Positions 26,863-35,881 of a DNA stretch of 64,000 nt are shown here, one piece after another. Numbering within the stretch: the stretch's first letter is position 1; every line of letters begins with the position of its first letter. Under the pieces are notes generated by a model. The model was not told the DNA's origin. It ran no database searches and saw nothing but the letters and a program-made list of their open reading frames with translations. Both the position numbers and the translations under genes were made by a program. Source of the DNA: Bacteroidetes bacterium 47-18. GTDB lineage: Bacteria > Bacteroidota > Bacteroidia > Chitinophagales > Chitinophagaceae. Location: contig MKSF01000015.1 in NCBI GenBank assembly GCA_001897155.1, positions 512-64,511 on the forward strand. The letters are read 5' to 3'.

Positions 26863-27999
26863 TTATTCACTGACGAGCCTGCTTAGGTCTATGGCAAGCT
26901 GGGAACCAAGGGCCACGCCCATACCGCCCAGCCTGAAAGCGCCGGATATACGGTCTGAATGCTTATACAGCAAAGGGGTCTTGGAGCTGCTGCCGAATGC
27001 CATAATGCCGGACCATTGCAGGTCTATTTCAAAATGATTGCCGGGTAAAATGTCGTGCTTAAGCTGGTATATGAGGTGCTCCACTATTGTATTATTAGCG
27101 CCCATCTGCATTGTTCGTTCTCCCTCAAAATCCAGGTTGCGTCCTCCGCCCAGCAGCACCCTGCCGTCCAGCTCCCGGAAGTAATAATAGCCTTTATCAA
27201 AATGATAGATCCCTTTTAAGCGGAGCCCTTCCACCGGTCTGGTGATGAGCACCTGGCCACGTCCGGGCAGGATGTCCATATCCGGGAAGAAATGACCGGT
27301 AAAGGCATTGGTACAGATGACCAGCTTTTCGCAGTTGAAATTGATCACAGAACCCCGCAAAGGGTCTTCAGCATCCACACGCACTCCGTCCGCCTGCTCT
27401 TCAAACCGGGTGACCTGTACGCCTGTCTTGATGATGACACCTTTTGACAGGGCCAGTTGCATCAATGCTTTCATCATCCTGCCCGTATCTATGCTGCCTT
27501 CAGTATTCGCGGCTATACAGTACCGGAAATGGGCGGGAGATAATCCTGCCGCGGCGATATGGTCGTGGGCTTCTGAAAAAATGATGTTTTGATCCAGGTC
27601 CTTGAGTAGGACGTTCAGATCGTCGATCGCATCCAGCACATCGGTCTCATGCTCCTGTAACAATTCATGGCTGCCGTCCTGCCGGAACCCGATGGCTGTA
27701 TCGCCCAGTCTTTTTCTTAGCAGGTCAATACCGTTCTTACGCCTTTTGAAAAGCGAATATAATGCCTCCCGCGGTTCGGTACGGAGGTCATCTACCAGCT
27801 CGGAGACACTGCCGAAGCAGGCGAAGCCGGCATTCCGGGTGCTGGCTCCTGTGGGCAGGATGCCTCTCTCGAATATCACGATCTCCTTGCCCGGATATTG
27901 CTCTTTCAGGTTGATGGCCGTATTCAGGCCCACGATGCCTGAGCCGATAATGATTATGTCGTAGCGTAATAGACTTGCTTGTTCCCAGTAGCTTAACAC
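26863..27999 (-). CDS. FAD-dependent amine oxidase/DAO family oxidoreductase
   Basis: A 378-residue flavoprotein of the DAO superfamily. The dinucleotide-binding motif IIIIGSGIVGLNTAINL is near residue 15, with the ribose-binding acidic residue in IVIFERG. The family pattern ASTRNAGFACFGS follows, and the C-terminal GGMGVALGSQLAIDL closes the FAD site. Such enzymes oxidise the amine or secondary amine of amino-acid-like substrates; the substrate here is unknown. The start is a GTG at 27999, since no ATG lies between it and the FAD motif. The gene is not coupled to its neighbours. Confidence 0.88.
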   Translation of the reverse strand: MLSYWEQASLLRYDIIIIGSGIVGLNTAINLKEQYPGKEIVIFERGILPTGASTRNAGFACFGSVSELVDDLRTEPREALYSLFKRRKNGIDLLRKRLGDTAIGFRQDGSHELLQEHETDVLDAIDDLNVLLKDLDQNIIFSEAHDHIAAAGLSPAHFRYCIAANTEGSIDTGRMMKALMQLALSKGVIIKTGVQVTRFEEQADGVRVDAEDPLRGSVINFNCEKLVICTNAFTGHFFPDMDILPGRGQVLITRPVEGLRLKGIYHFDKGYYYFRELDGRVLLGGGRNLDFEGERTMQMGANNTIVEHLIYQLKHDILPGNHFEIDLQWSGIMAFGSSSKTPLLYKHSDRISGAFRLGGMGVALGSQLAIDLSRLVSE

Positions 28000-28104
28000 C
28001 TTATGATTTTTAATGATTACTGATGATATATTCGTTATGGCAGGGTAGCCGGCTATGTTGATGTGAGGGTTGCGCTATACCTGCCCGGCCGGGACAGGCT
28101 TTAA

Positions 28105-28138
28105 AAAAAGCTGCCTTGGGTAAGACAGCTTTTTGTTA
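28105..28138 (-). terminator. Terminator of the metalloprotease / Lnt-like / T9SS cargo operon
   Basis: Stem AAAAAGCTG (28105-28113) with CAGCTTTTT (28126-28134). On the minus strand the stem is followed by a T-run, about 20 bases past the stop codon at 28156. Confidence 0.75.
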
Positions 28139-28155
28139 TTATTATGTCCGTATAT

Positions 28156-29913
28156 CTATTTTATGACCTGTACCTTCTTCTGGACGCTTCCCTGAGGGGT
28201 AACTATGTAAAGCGTATATAGGGAAGAAGGGAGCTGGCTGACGTCGATCTTAATGCTTTTGCCGTTATGCTCTACAGGAACCATATCCATTTTTCTGCCG
28301 GTAATGTCATATAAGACTACCGTTTCTATGTCCAGCAGCTCCGATGATACTATAAGGTATTGCTGGGCAGGGTTAGGATACAGGCTGATCTTGTTGTCAA
28401 TATCTGCCTCTTTCACGCTCAGCGCGTCCAGGCGGTGACGGAAGACAGCCGGGTCGCCATTGGGGCATTCAGGCGATAATGTGACCGTAACGTCATACAG
28501 GCCGCTTGTGTTATAGGTATGAGATACCTGGTTGCCGGTCCTCCGGGGTGAATTGTCACCGAAATCCCATTCCGCACTGGTATAATACAGCGGATTCTGT
28601 AAGGTAAAGATATAGGTATTGCCAAACTGGTAATACGCGTTGATCCCTTCCAGATGCGGCGTATCTTTGAAGTTAAGCACGAATTCGTCGGTACTGATGC
28701 AATTCCAATGGTTGGTGGCCTGTGCCCTGTAAGTACCTGCATCATATACTTTGATCTCGGGGTTGGTGCTGCCGGTATTCCACAGGATGCTGTTGCCTTC
28801 ATTGAGCGGGTCTGCATTCAGGGTAACGGAGTCTCCCTTGCATATAGCGGTGTCCGGCGGGAGTATGACAGTAGGCAGCGGGTGTACGGTCACTTCAACT
28901 TCATCTGAAGCGGTGCAGTTATTATTATCCGTGATTGTTACCTTGTAAAGCCCTGAGGAATTGACATTGATATTATTGGTAATACCGCCCACATTCCAGG
29001 AATAGGACGGGTAATTGCCCGGGATAGCTTTCAGGTTATAGACATTCCCGGCACAGAAAGCCGTATCGTTGCCTAAGGTCACCGTGGGGACAGGATAAAT
29101 GGAGGCAGTGACGGTTACCCGGGGGCCAAAGCATTCCTGGTTATTGCCGTAAGGCCTGACCGGCACCACATAATAGGTGGTGGTAGCAGTCAGGACAGGG
29201 GTGGTAAATGTAGGACCCCTGAACAGTTCATTATTGGCAGAATCCCGCCAGGAAATGAGCGTTCCGTTCGGTGCCGTGGCACTTAAGTTAATGGTTCCCG
29301 GTCCGCAGCTGCTGCCGGAGGTCGTACCGTTGATGACCGCGTTTAAGCAGGTGGTGTTCAATGTCGGGTACGCTATGGGCAGGTCTTCCCAGTATTCCGT
29401 CTGGAAAATGTAGGTAGCGTTGGATTTGGTATTATCCGTGGCCTTGAGGACCCATTCGTATTCCGTAAACTCACCGTCATATACAATGGTCTCGCTGCCG
29501 GCGTTCGGTAAGTTATTAATGATCTTTCCGGCTTTCCAGGTGCCGGCCGTACCGGTCAGTTGGTTGGTGGTAGCGGCATTATGCGTTACATTGGCGCTGG
29601 TGTGGTAGACAAACTCATCTGTTGGCGCATTGGAGATGGTTGTCCAGGTAGCGCCGTTATCTGATGAATATTGCAGCAATCCGTCAGGATATTCTTCATA
29701 CCCGGCGCCGTTGTCATTGTCCATGGCTATCCGTAATCGCAGCGGGTCCGTGGTATTGCTTATCGTGATGGGTGTGCTCTGGGCTGCCCGCCAGGTAGCT
29801 GTTGTTTCATTGCCGTCGTCATTTCTCCACCTGTAGGAGGTCATCCGGAGCGACGCTGTTGCTTCTGCCGAGATCAGCAGCATAATAGTTAGAAAGTAAA
29901 GTATCTTATTCAT
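28156..29913 (-). CDS. T9SS-sorted protein with Ig-like and PKD domains
   Basis: A 585-residue predicted surface protein. The signal peptide covers about 1-20. The N-terminal 130 residues are beta-rich (YSSDNGATWTTISN). An Ig-like domain of the SprB/gliding-adhesin style follows (NLSATAPNGTLISWRD ... TTYYVVPV), then two repeats with a conserved LGNDTAFCAGN / LPPDTAICKGDSVTLNA pattern, and a PKD domain (WDFGDNSPRRTGNQVSHTY). The last 85 residues are a type A T9SS sorting domain (ISLYPNPAQQ ... VQKKVQVIK). Its ATG overlaps the stop of the Lnt-like gene (ATGA), so translation is probably coupled. Adhesion is the likely role but unproven. Confidence 0.87.
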   Translation of the reverse strand: MNKILYFLTIMLLISAEATASLRMTSYRWRNDDGNETTATWRAAQSTPITISNTTDPLRLRIAMDNDNGAGYEEYPDGLLQYSSDNGATWTTISNAPTDEFVYHTSANVTHNAATTNQLTGTAGTWKAGKIINNLPNAGSETIVYDGEFTEYEWVLKATDNTKSNATYIFQTEYWEDLPIAYPTLNTTCLNAVINGTTSGSSCGPGTINLSATAPNGTLISWRDSANNELFRGPTFTTPVLTATTTYYVVPVRPYGNNQECFGPRVTVTASIYPVPTVTLGNDTAFCAGNVYNLKAIPGNYPSYSWNVGGITNNINVNSSGLYKVTITDNNNCTASDEVEVTVHPLPTVILPPDTAICKGDSVTLNADPLNEGNSILWNTGSTNPEIKVYDAGTYRAQATNHWNCISTDEFVLNFKDTPHLEGINAYYQFGNTYIFTLQNPLYYTSAEWDFGDNSPRRTGNQVSHTYNTSGLYDVTVTLSPECPNGDPAVFRHRLDALSVKEADIDNKISLYPNPAQQYLIVSSELLDIETVVLYDITGRKMDMVPVEHNGKSIKIDVSQLPSSLYTLYIVTPQGSVQKKVQVIK

Positions 29914-31439
29914 GAATTAGGTCGTTTTTTTCGTGTTAAAAGATATAGGGTGACGGGATGCAATGTTAGTAATAAAATTAATAATTTTTTGTTATCTAAA
30001 TAAAAAGTGTTATATATTTTTTTATGGACTGAATAGGTGGCCAGATGCGCTGATGTATGACGGTGACTGTCCTGCACCTGTCCTTTGCCGCTGATATATC
30101 CGCAGTATCCCTGGTTACTGTTGACGATGACCGGCCTGCCGCTTTCAACGGCTCTCAGCCTGGCATTTTTAAAGTGCATATTAATCAGCAGCCCGCTATT
30201 GCTGAACCAACTGTCATTGCTGATATTAATAAGCAGGTCCGCACCGGCATCTGCCATATCCAGGGCCGCGCCGGATACGTTGCTTTCATTACAGATCAGG
30301 GCGCCTATCCTGTGATCCTGTAGGCTGAACAGGTGTATGTCCTCCCCGTTTTCGGCACTGAAGCCTTCAGTCTGCAGAAAAGGAAGGCTGAAGCTGAACA
30401 GCGGCTTTTCTGCAAAGCTGAGCAGGTATATTTTATCCTGCCTTCCCGCTACCTTCCCGTCCCGGATAAAGTAGGCGGAGTTGTAAACACTTTCCGGCCC
30501 TGCCGCCGTATTCATCCCGATAATATGGGAGACCTTATAGGGCCGGCTGATCCTGATAAGGGAGTCCAGGAAATCATCTTCCCCGGAATAGGTCCACGGT
30601 ACGGCTGATTCTGTCCATACGACCAGGTCGGGCTGCGTTGCCAGGGCCTGCCTGCATAAGCTGAAATAAGTATCTACCAGGCTGTTGACGGAAGCGGCAT
30701 CCCACCTGGTGGTGGCAGGCACATTTTCTGTGATCACCGCTATTTTAAGCCCGTGGTCCCCTGTCCCCGGGTCATTACCCTTTTCCAGCCTGTAGTACCC
30801 GAACAGGAGGCCTGCCACCAGGAAAACCAGGTAAAGGGGTACAGTCACCAGCCTCTTATGCACGTACCGGAATATGATAAAGAGCAGCACGTTGAAGTTC
30901 GCTATACAAAAGGAAATAAAGTACACACCGCCAATGCTGGCCCATTGCAATACGTAATCCTGGTGTATGACGCTGTAGGCGAGATGCAGGGTCAGCCATG
31001 GCATGCCCGGCAGCAGGGTGGACATGGCCGCTTCCTGAAGGAACAGGGTGAATGCCAGCAGCGGCAGGGAAAAGCTGCCGGTCCGCCGTGCGCCTTTTAC
31101 AGCCAGGTAATATAGCCAGATAAGCAGGTTGGAAATGACCAGGGCGATCAGTACGAACGCAGCATAGCACAGGTAGGTCAATGCGGTATTGCCGCCGGTA
31201 TAGGCTTCCATTACGCCGGGAGCCCAGCCCAGTATGATAAGGTAAAGCAGTCCTGTATAGACAGTATTGGCCGTGAGCAGGCGCCTGAGGGATGCGCTGT
31301 TTTCGGAAAGCGTATATATCAGCGGGATAAGGAACAGGAATCCTGCAACAGGTATTTCATATAATATGGTCAGATAGAAAGCAATACTGCTGATGGCCGG
31401 GAACAGGAAGATTCCGGACCGGTTAAAAAAGGCTGTCAT
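29910..31439 (-). CDS. Apolipoprotein N-acyltransferase-like membrane enzyme
   Basis: A 509-residue membrane protein of the Lnt superfamily. About eight hydrophobic helices fill residues 1-220, followed by a nitrilase-fold domain (about 225-475) with the three catalytic positions of the family: Glu in VVWTESAVPW, Lys in RQDKIYLLSF and Cys in GALICNES. A hydrophobic segment near 485-502 completes the layout. True Lnt adds the third acyl chain to lipoproteins at the periplasmic face. This copy differs from housekeeping Lnt in motif wording and lies between two T9SS cargo genes: 15 nt after the metalloprotease and overlapping the next gene by 4 nt. It could be a specialised paralogue acting on secreted cargo, or the ordinary Lnt in an odd place. 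Confidence 0.8.
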   Translation of the reverse strand: MTAFFNRSGIFLFPAISSIAFYLTILYEIPVAGFLFLIPLIYTLSENSASLRRLLTANTVYTGLLYLIILGWAPGVMEAYTGGNTALTYLCYAAFVLIALVISNLLIWLYYLAVKGARRTGSFSLPLLAFTLFLQEAAMSTLLPGMPWLTLHLAYSVIHQDYVLQWASIGGVYFISFCIANFNVLLFIIFRYVHKRLVTVPLYLVFLVAGLLFGYYRLEKGNDPGTGDHGLKIAVITENVPATTRWDAASVNSLVDTYFSLCRQALATQPDLVVWTESAVPWTYSGEDDFLDSLIRISRPYKVSHIIGMNTAAGPESVYNSAYFIRDGKVAGRQDKIYLLSFAEKPLFSFSLPFLQTEGFSAENGEDIHLFSLQDHRIGALICNESNVSGAALDMADAGADLLINISNDSWFSNSGLLINMHFKNARLRAVESGRPVIVNSNQGYCGYISGKGQVQDSHRHTSAHLATYSVHKKIYNTFYLDNKKLLILLLTLHPVTLYLLTRKKRPNS

Positions 31440-31454
31440 ATGGTTAGGGTTCTG

Positions 31455-33599
31455 CTATCGGTGTTCGGTTTTCGTAATGATCTTGCGGTACTGGTTCCGG
31501 GACCTGGTATCATTGATCTGCAGGATATAATTGGCCGCAGGCAGGGCGCTGATATCCACGGCCGTATTATCCCTGTTGAGATCCTGGCGCAGCAGCATAG
31601 CGCCGTTGATGCCATATATCATCAGCTCATAAGTGCTGTTGCCGGCCGGCTGGATATGCAGCAGGTCATAGCCGGGATTAGGATAGATGCTGAAGTGCCG
31701 GTCAATATCTGAAAATACTTCGGGGAGGCTTAATACCGTATCCAAAGTGAAATTGGTATTGCTGATATCAAAGAAGATATTATCCGCGCATTTTATTTTG
31801 ATACGATAGGTGCTGGCTACAGGCAGGGTATCGGGGAAAGTGTACCGGTAAGAACCGTTATTGTAGATATTGATCCCTATGGTATCTGTAAAAGTAAGCC
31901 CGCCATCCCTTGAAAGGAATATATTGACGTCTGAGCATACGATAGGCCAGTTGGGGGTATTGCCGGGTTCCCACTTGATGTCCGTGCTCTGACCTTTTAA
32001 GATAGTAACGGGGTGATTGGGGTGCAGTACCCGGAAAGGAGCGCCATTGCTCTGTACGTGGATGGAGAGCGTATCTTCCGAAGTACGGCTGTAGCCCCAG
32101 TTATTGTCCCTGGTGAGCGCGTCCAGGATGAAATGGAGCGTCCTGGTTACCGTAGGCAGCCGCTCGCCTGTATAGGAAAAATTATTGGCCAGCAGATAGC
32201 TGGTCTCGGGGAAGACCCTTATCCTTTCTTCAGTCGGGAAAAAGGACCGGAAAGTGGGACCGTAAACAAAGGTGGCGCTGTTGGCCTGCGTATTCCTGAA
32301 ATTGCCGAGGTCCCACTGGTACCAGTTGTACAGGTCTGCTCCCAGGTCAGGCGCTTCCAGCTCGAAAGGCGTATGGGCGGGAATGTTGTACTCCGTACCT
32401 CCCACATAGAATGGGGGGATGGTAACGGCAGCGCCTATGTCAAGCCCGCAGGTGCTGTTTATGGGCTCGTTCAGCCATTCGTTGATCTGGTATTTGGAGA
32501 ATGCGTGGAAATAATCATCAGAATTGACCTGGAGGTTTTCATTGCCGCAAATCCCTGCATAGCCCATAATGGTAGAGCCGCTGCCGGGCTCGAATGCGGC
32601 ATGCATCTCTTCGTTCTCACATTTATTGAAGGTATGGTCGGCTCCAAGCTGGTGTCCCATTTCATGCGATACATAGTCTACATCAAAAGGGTCGTCCTTG
32701 GGTTCGTCAGTGCCTGTAACACCTTCGGCCTTATCGGAGGTGCAGATGCCGGCAAGGGTGGCGAGGCCGCCGCCCCCTGTGCTGAACACATGCCCGATAT
32801 CGTAATTGCCGGTCCCGATACGGGCATTGATTAAATTCCTGTTCTGGGTCAGCATCGCATACGCGTTATTATTGGTGAATATCGAAGAGCTGTTGGTGAC
32901 GAAGACCAGCGTATCATTATTCGGTACCAGCTCGAGCGTGACCCCCAGCTCTCTTTCGTAGATCCCGTTCACGCGGTTGATGGTGGTGGTCATGGCTGCC
33001 AGCACCTGGGTCTTGGTCGGGGTGGTGATGCCGGTCACCGCAACGGCGTATTCATAGGTACAGGACAGCGCCAGCCGGTATTTCCTGCGTTCGCTCCCGC
33101 TTTCTACCACCAGGCCCTGGGGAACCGGAGGAGTGTCATCCTTTGTATGCACGGCATCCAGGCAACGGAAGCTGTTCCGGGGCTGTACGTCCTTTTTGTA
33201 AAATACATTGTAGATATTATCCTGCGATAGTATCAGGTAGGATTTACTGCCGTTAAAGACATAGATGTTTAACGTATTGTTGAAGACAGTCATTTTTGCG
33301 GTGACCATCCTGTCTGAACCGAGCGTCCCGGTATAGGTCTGTATTTCCGGGTATCTTTCGCCGAGACCGGGTGCCAGCACCGGTGTGTTCCGGAAATGAT
33401 AGACCGCGAAGCTGCCGTCAGGGAGCGGCAGGTCCATTTTGAATTCGGCGGACGTGAGGAGATGCTGCATGGCTGCATCATTCAGGCGGTATTGCTGCGG
33501 TCCTGATAGTTCCCATAATGCAGCGGCAGCATTACCTGCATATAAAAGGCTGCTTAAAAGCAGCATAAATACATAGCGTACAGTATTGGTTGGTTTCAT
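31455..33599 (-). CDS. T9SS-sorted reprolysin-like zinc metalloprotease
   Basis: A 714-residue secreted metallopeptidase of the metzincin (M12B-like) type. The signal peptide spans about 1-26. A propeptide-like region reaches about residue 165. The catalytic domain carries the zinc motif HEMGHQLGADH (His312, Glu313, His316, His322), followed by a Met-turn candidate in GSTIMGYAG. Residues about 480-630 are beta-sandwich domains. The C-terminus (FSIYPNPGYDLLHIQ ... YRKIITK) is a type A T9SS sorting domain. It is the first gene of a three-gene operon with the Lnt-like enzyme and a second T9SS cargo. It is expected to be exported and surface-attached; its substrates are unknown. Confidence 0.9.
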   Translation of the reverse strand: MKPTNTVRYVFMLLLSSLLYAGNAAAALWELSGPQQYRLNDAAMQHLLTSAEFKMDLPLPDGSFAVYHFRNTPVLAPGLGERYPEIQTYTGTLGSDRMVTAKMTVFNNTLNIYVFNGSKSYLILSQDNIYNVFYKKDVQPRNSFRCLDAVHTKDDTPPVPQGLVVESGSERRKYRLALSCTYEYAVAVTGITTPTKTQVLAAMTTTINRVNGIYERELGVTLELVPNNDTLVFVTNSSSIFTNNNAYAMLTQNRNLINARIGTGNYDIGHVFSTGGGGLATLAGICTSDKAEGVTGTDEPKDDPFDVDYVSHEMGHQLGADHTFNKCENEEMHAAFEPGSGSTIMGYAGICGNENLQVNSDDYFHAFSKYQINEWLNEPINSTCGLDIGAAVTIPPFYVGGTEYNIPAHTPFELEAPDLGADLYNWYQWDLGNFRNTQANSATFVYGPTFRSFFPTEERIRVFPETSYLLANNFSYTGERLPTVTRTLHFILDALTRDNNWGYSRTSEDTLSIHVQSNGAPFRVLHPNHPVTILKGQSTDIKWEPGNTPNWPIVCSDVNIFLSRDGGLTFTDTIGINIYNNGSYRYTFPDTLPVASTYRIKIKCADNIFFDISNTNFTLDTVLSLPEVFSDIDRHFSIYPNPGYDLLHIQPAGNSTYELMIYGINGAMLLRQDLNRDNTAVDISALPAANYILQINDTRSRNQYRKIITKTEHR

Positions 33600-33671
33600 A
33601 TAATCGTAAGGTTAATGCGGACAGATTAACTATAAAATTAAAGTAATTTTACAACAAATTAAGGAAAATAT

Positions 33672-34940
33672 ATGAATATAGGCGTAATAGGATTGGGGTA
33701 TGTCGGATTGACGCTGGCGGAGGCTTTTGCCCGGCATTTTAATGTGACCGGCTATGACATTGATCCTGTCAGGGTAGCGGAGCTGAACAGGCATTATGAC
33801 AGCAACGGTGAAGTGAGCGAGGAGCAACTGAGAGTAGCGCTTGGCGGAACGGAGGAAGGAAAGCTTGTGGTTACCGCGGAAGCGTCATTGCTCCGCCAGG
33901 CGGACGTATTTATTATTACTATCCCTACACCCGTAGACGCCCATAATATCCCGGACATCACGATGCTGAAAGCGGCCTGCAGGCTGACCGGCAGCTATAT
34001 GCGGCCGGGAACGATGGTGGTCTTCGAATCTACGGTGTACCCCGGCCTTACGGAGGAGGAATGTGTCCCGATCCTTATCGAGGCATCGGGCCTGGTTTAC
34101 AATGAAGAGTTCTTTGTGGGATATTCACCTGAACGGGTGAATCCCGGCGATAGGTCAAGACCGCTGTCATCAATAAAGAAGATCATTTCCGGATCGCATA
34201 AGACCGCTGTTGACCGGATGGAATTCCTGTATGGCAGGATCATTGAGGCGGGTCTGCACAAGGTATCCTGTATCAGGGTGGCGGAGGCTGCCAAGGTGAT
34301 CGAGAATACCCAGCGTGATATCAATATCGCATTTGTCAATGAGCTGTCCAAGATCTTCAGCCTGCTCAATATAGATACCAGGGAAGTGCTGGAAGCCGCG
34401 GCTACCAAATGGAACTTTGCTCCTTACTATCCCGGCCTGGTGGGAGGGCATTGTATCGGAGTTGATCCTTATTATCTTGCCTATAAATCGCAATTTCATG
34501 GCTATACGCCGGAAATGATACTGGCGGGCCGGAAGCTGAATGATGAGATGCATCTCTATGTGGCGGGCCGTATTGTCAAGCTGGCCATCCAGCATAACCT
34601 GGACCTGAAGCTGTCGCGTGTCCTGGTGCTGGGCTGCACCTTTAAGGCCGATTGCCCCGATGTCAGGAATTCCAGGGTCTTTCACCTGGTGGATGAGCTG
34701 CTGTCCTATGGCCTGTCCGTGGATGTGTATGACCCCATGGCAGATGTAAGATCTGTGCCTGAAAAGTACTGCGGGATGCTCCTGGACAGCATAGATCGGT
34801 CCTATCATATAGGTGTGCTGGCGGTGGCTCACAGCACCTTTGGCCCGGTGATGGAAAAGCGCCGGGAATGGCTGCATACAGGCGGCTTTACCTTTGGTAT
34901 ACAGGTGCTGCAGGGCGCTGAGATTGAGTATGGTCTATAG
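33672..34940 (+). CDS. UDP-sugar (UDP-N-acetylhexosamine) 6-dehydrogenase
   Basis: A 422-residue cytosolic NAD-dependent nucleotide-sugar dehydrogenase, close in pattern to the WbpA/WbpO/TviB branch that makes UDP-GlcNAcA or UDP-GalNAcA. Motifs in order: GLGYVGLTLAEAF (NAD binding, residues 7-19), TPVDAHNIPD, the substrate-binding ESTVYPGLTEEE, EAAKVIENTQRDINIAFVNE, and the catalytic cysteine 261 in GGHCIGVDPYY. The C-terminal domain (VLGCTFKADCPDVRNS) is complete. AAGGAAA upstream of the ATG is a fair ribosome-binding site. It opens the polysaccharide cluster, 77 nt before rfbA. UDP-glucose as substrate cannot be excluded. Confidence 0.9.
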   Translation: MNIGVIGLGYVGLTLAEAFARHFNVTGYDIDPVRVAELNRHYDSNGEVSEEQLRVALGGTEEGKLVVTAEASLLRQADVFIITIPTPVDAHNIPDITMLKAACRLTGSYMRPGTMVVFESTVYPGLTEEECVPILIEASGLVYNEEFFVGYSPERVNPGDRSRPLSSIKKIISGSHKTAVDRMEFLYGRIIEAGLHKVSCIRVAEAAKVIENTQRDINIAFVNELSKIFSLLNIDTREVLEAAATKWNFAPYYPGLVGGHCIGVDPYYLAYKSQFHGYTPEMILAGRKLNDEMHLYVAGRIVKLAIQHNLDLKLSRVLVLGCTFKADCPDVRNSRVFHLVDELLSYGLSVDVYDPMADVRSVPEKYCGMLLDSIDRSYHIGVLAVAHSTFGPVMEKRREWLHTGGFTFGIQVLQGAEIEYGL

Positions 34941-34983
34941 CTGAATTCACAAAATATTATCAGAGGGGCATACAAAATATGAC

Positions 34984-34991
34984 TATCTTTG
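34984..34991 (+). promoter_or_regulatory. -7 box upstream of rfbA
   Basis: TATCTTTG, an exact TAnnTTTG match followed by TGC, 26 nt before the rfbA ATG. It could start a transcript for rfbA and the tightly packed genes after it. There is no TTG at 17-23 nt upstream. Confidence 0.45.
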
Positions 34992-35017
34992 TGCATCTTT
35001 TTTTTGTTTGAAAAATT

Positions 35018-35881
35018 ATGAAAGGCATTATACTTGCAGGCGGGTCGGGCACACGGTTATATCCTTTGACCAGGGTAGTTTCCAAACAACTGCTCCCTAT
35101 ATATGATAAACCTATGATATATTACCCCCTGTCTGTTTTAATGCTGGCGGGCATAAGGGAAATACTGATCATATCTACACCCCAGGACGTGCCTAATTTC
35201 CGGAGGTTGCTGGGAGACGGCAGCGATTACGGCCTGCAGCTCAGCTATGCGGAGCAGCCCAGCCCGGACGGTCTCGCCCAGGCCTTTATCATCGGTGAGG
35301 AATTCATAGGAAATGATAAGGTGGCCCTGATCTTAGGGGATAATATTATATACGGTTCTGGTCTCAGCAAGCTGATGCAGTCCAATATTGATGTGGACGG
35401 CGGATGTATCTTTGCCTATTCGGTGCATGACCCGGAACGTTACGGGGTCGTGACCTTCAATGAACATAATGAAGCTACTTCCATAGAAGAAAAGCCGGAG
35501 CACCCGAAATCCAATCATGCGGTCATCGGCCTGTACTTTTATGATAATGATGTAGTGGAGATAGCAAGGCAGATACAGCCGTCGGCAAGAGGCGAGCTGG
35601 AGATCACCGAAGTCAATAATGTTTACCTTAAAAGAGGTAAGCTGAAGGTTGAATTGCTGAACAGGGGAGTAGCCTGGCTGGATACCGGAACGGTGTCCTC
35701 GCTGATGCAGGCGGCCCAGTTCGTCCAGGTGATAGAAGAGCGGCAGGGACTGAAGGTAGGCTCTATTGAAGAGGTCGCTTTCAGGATGGGATATATTGAT
35801 GAGGAGCAGTTGAAAAAGCTGGCGCAGCCCTTGCTGAAGTGCAATTACGGTAATTATTTATTAAAACTGATCGAATCGTGA
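35018..35881 (+). CDS. rfbA: Glucose-1-phosphate thymidylyltransferase
   Basis: A 287-residue nucleotidyltransferase that makes dTDP-glucose from dTTP and glucose-1-phosphate, the first step toward dTDP-rhamnose and related sugars. The signature [20 protein letters not shown] (residues 8-27) and the downstream [33 protein letters not shown] and [10 protein letters not shown] blocks are all present. Length is standard. The partner genes rfbB, rfbC and rfbD are absent here, so the rest of the pathway must be elsewhere. Its stop overlaps the next ATG by one base. Confidence 0.95.
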   Translation: MKGIILAGGSGTRLYPLTRVVSKQLLPIYDKPMIYYPLSVLMLAGIREILIISTPQDVPNFRRLLGDGSDYGLQLSYAEQPSPDGLAQAFIIGEEFIGNDKVALILGDNIIYGSGLSKLMQSNIDVDGGCIFAYSVHDPERYGVVTFNEHNEATSIEEKPEHPKSNHAVIGLYFYDNDVVEIARQIQPSARGELEITEVNNVYLKRGKLKVELLNRGVAWLDTGTVSSLMQAAQFVQVIEERQGLKVGSIEEVAFRMGYIDEEQLKKLAQPLLKCNYGNYLLKLIES

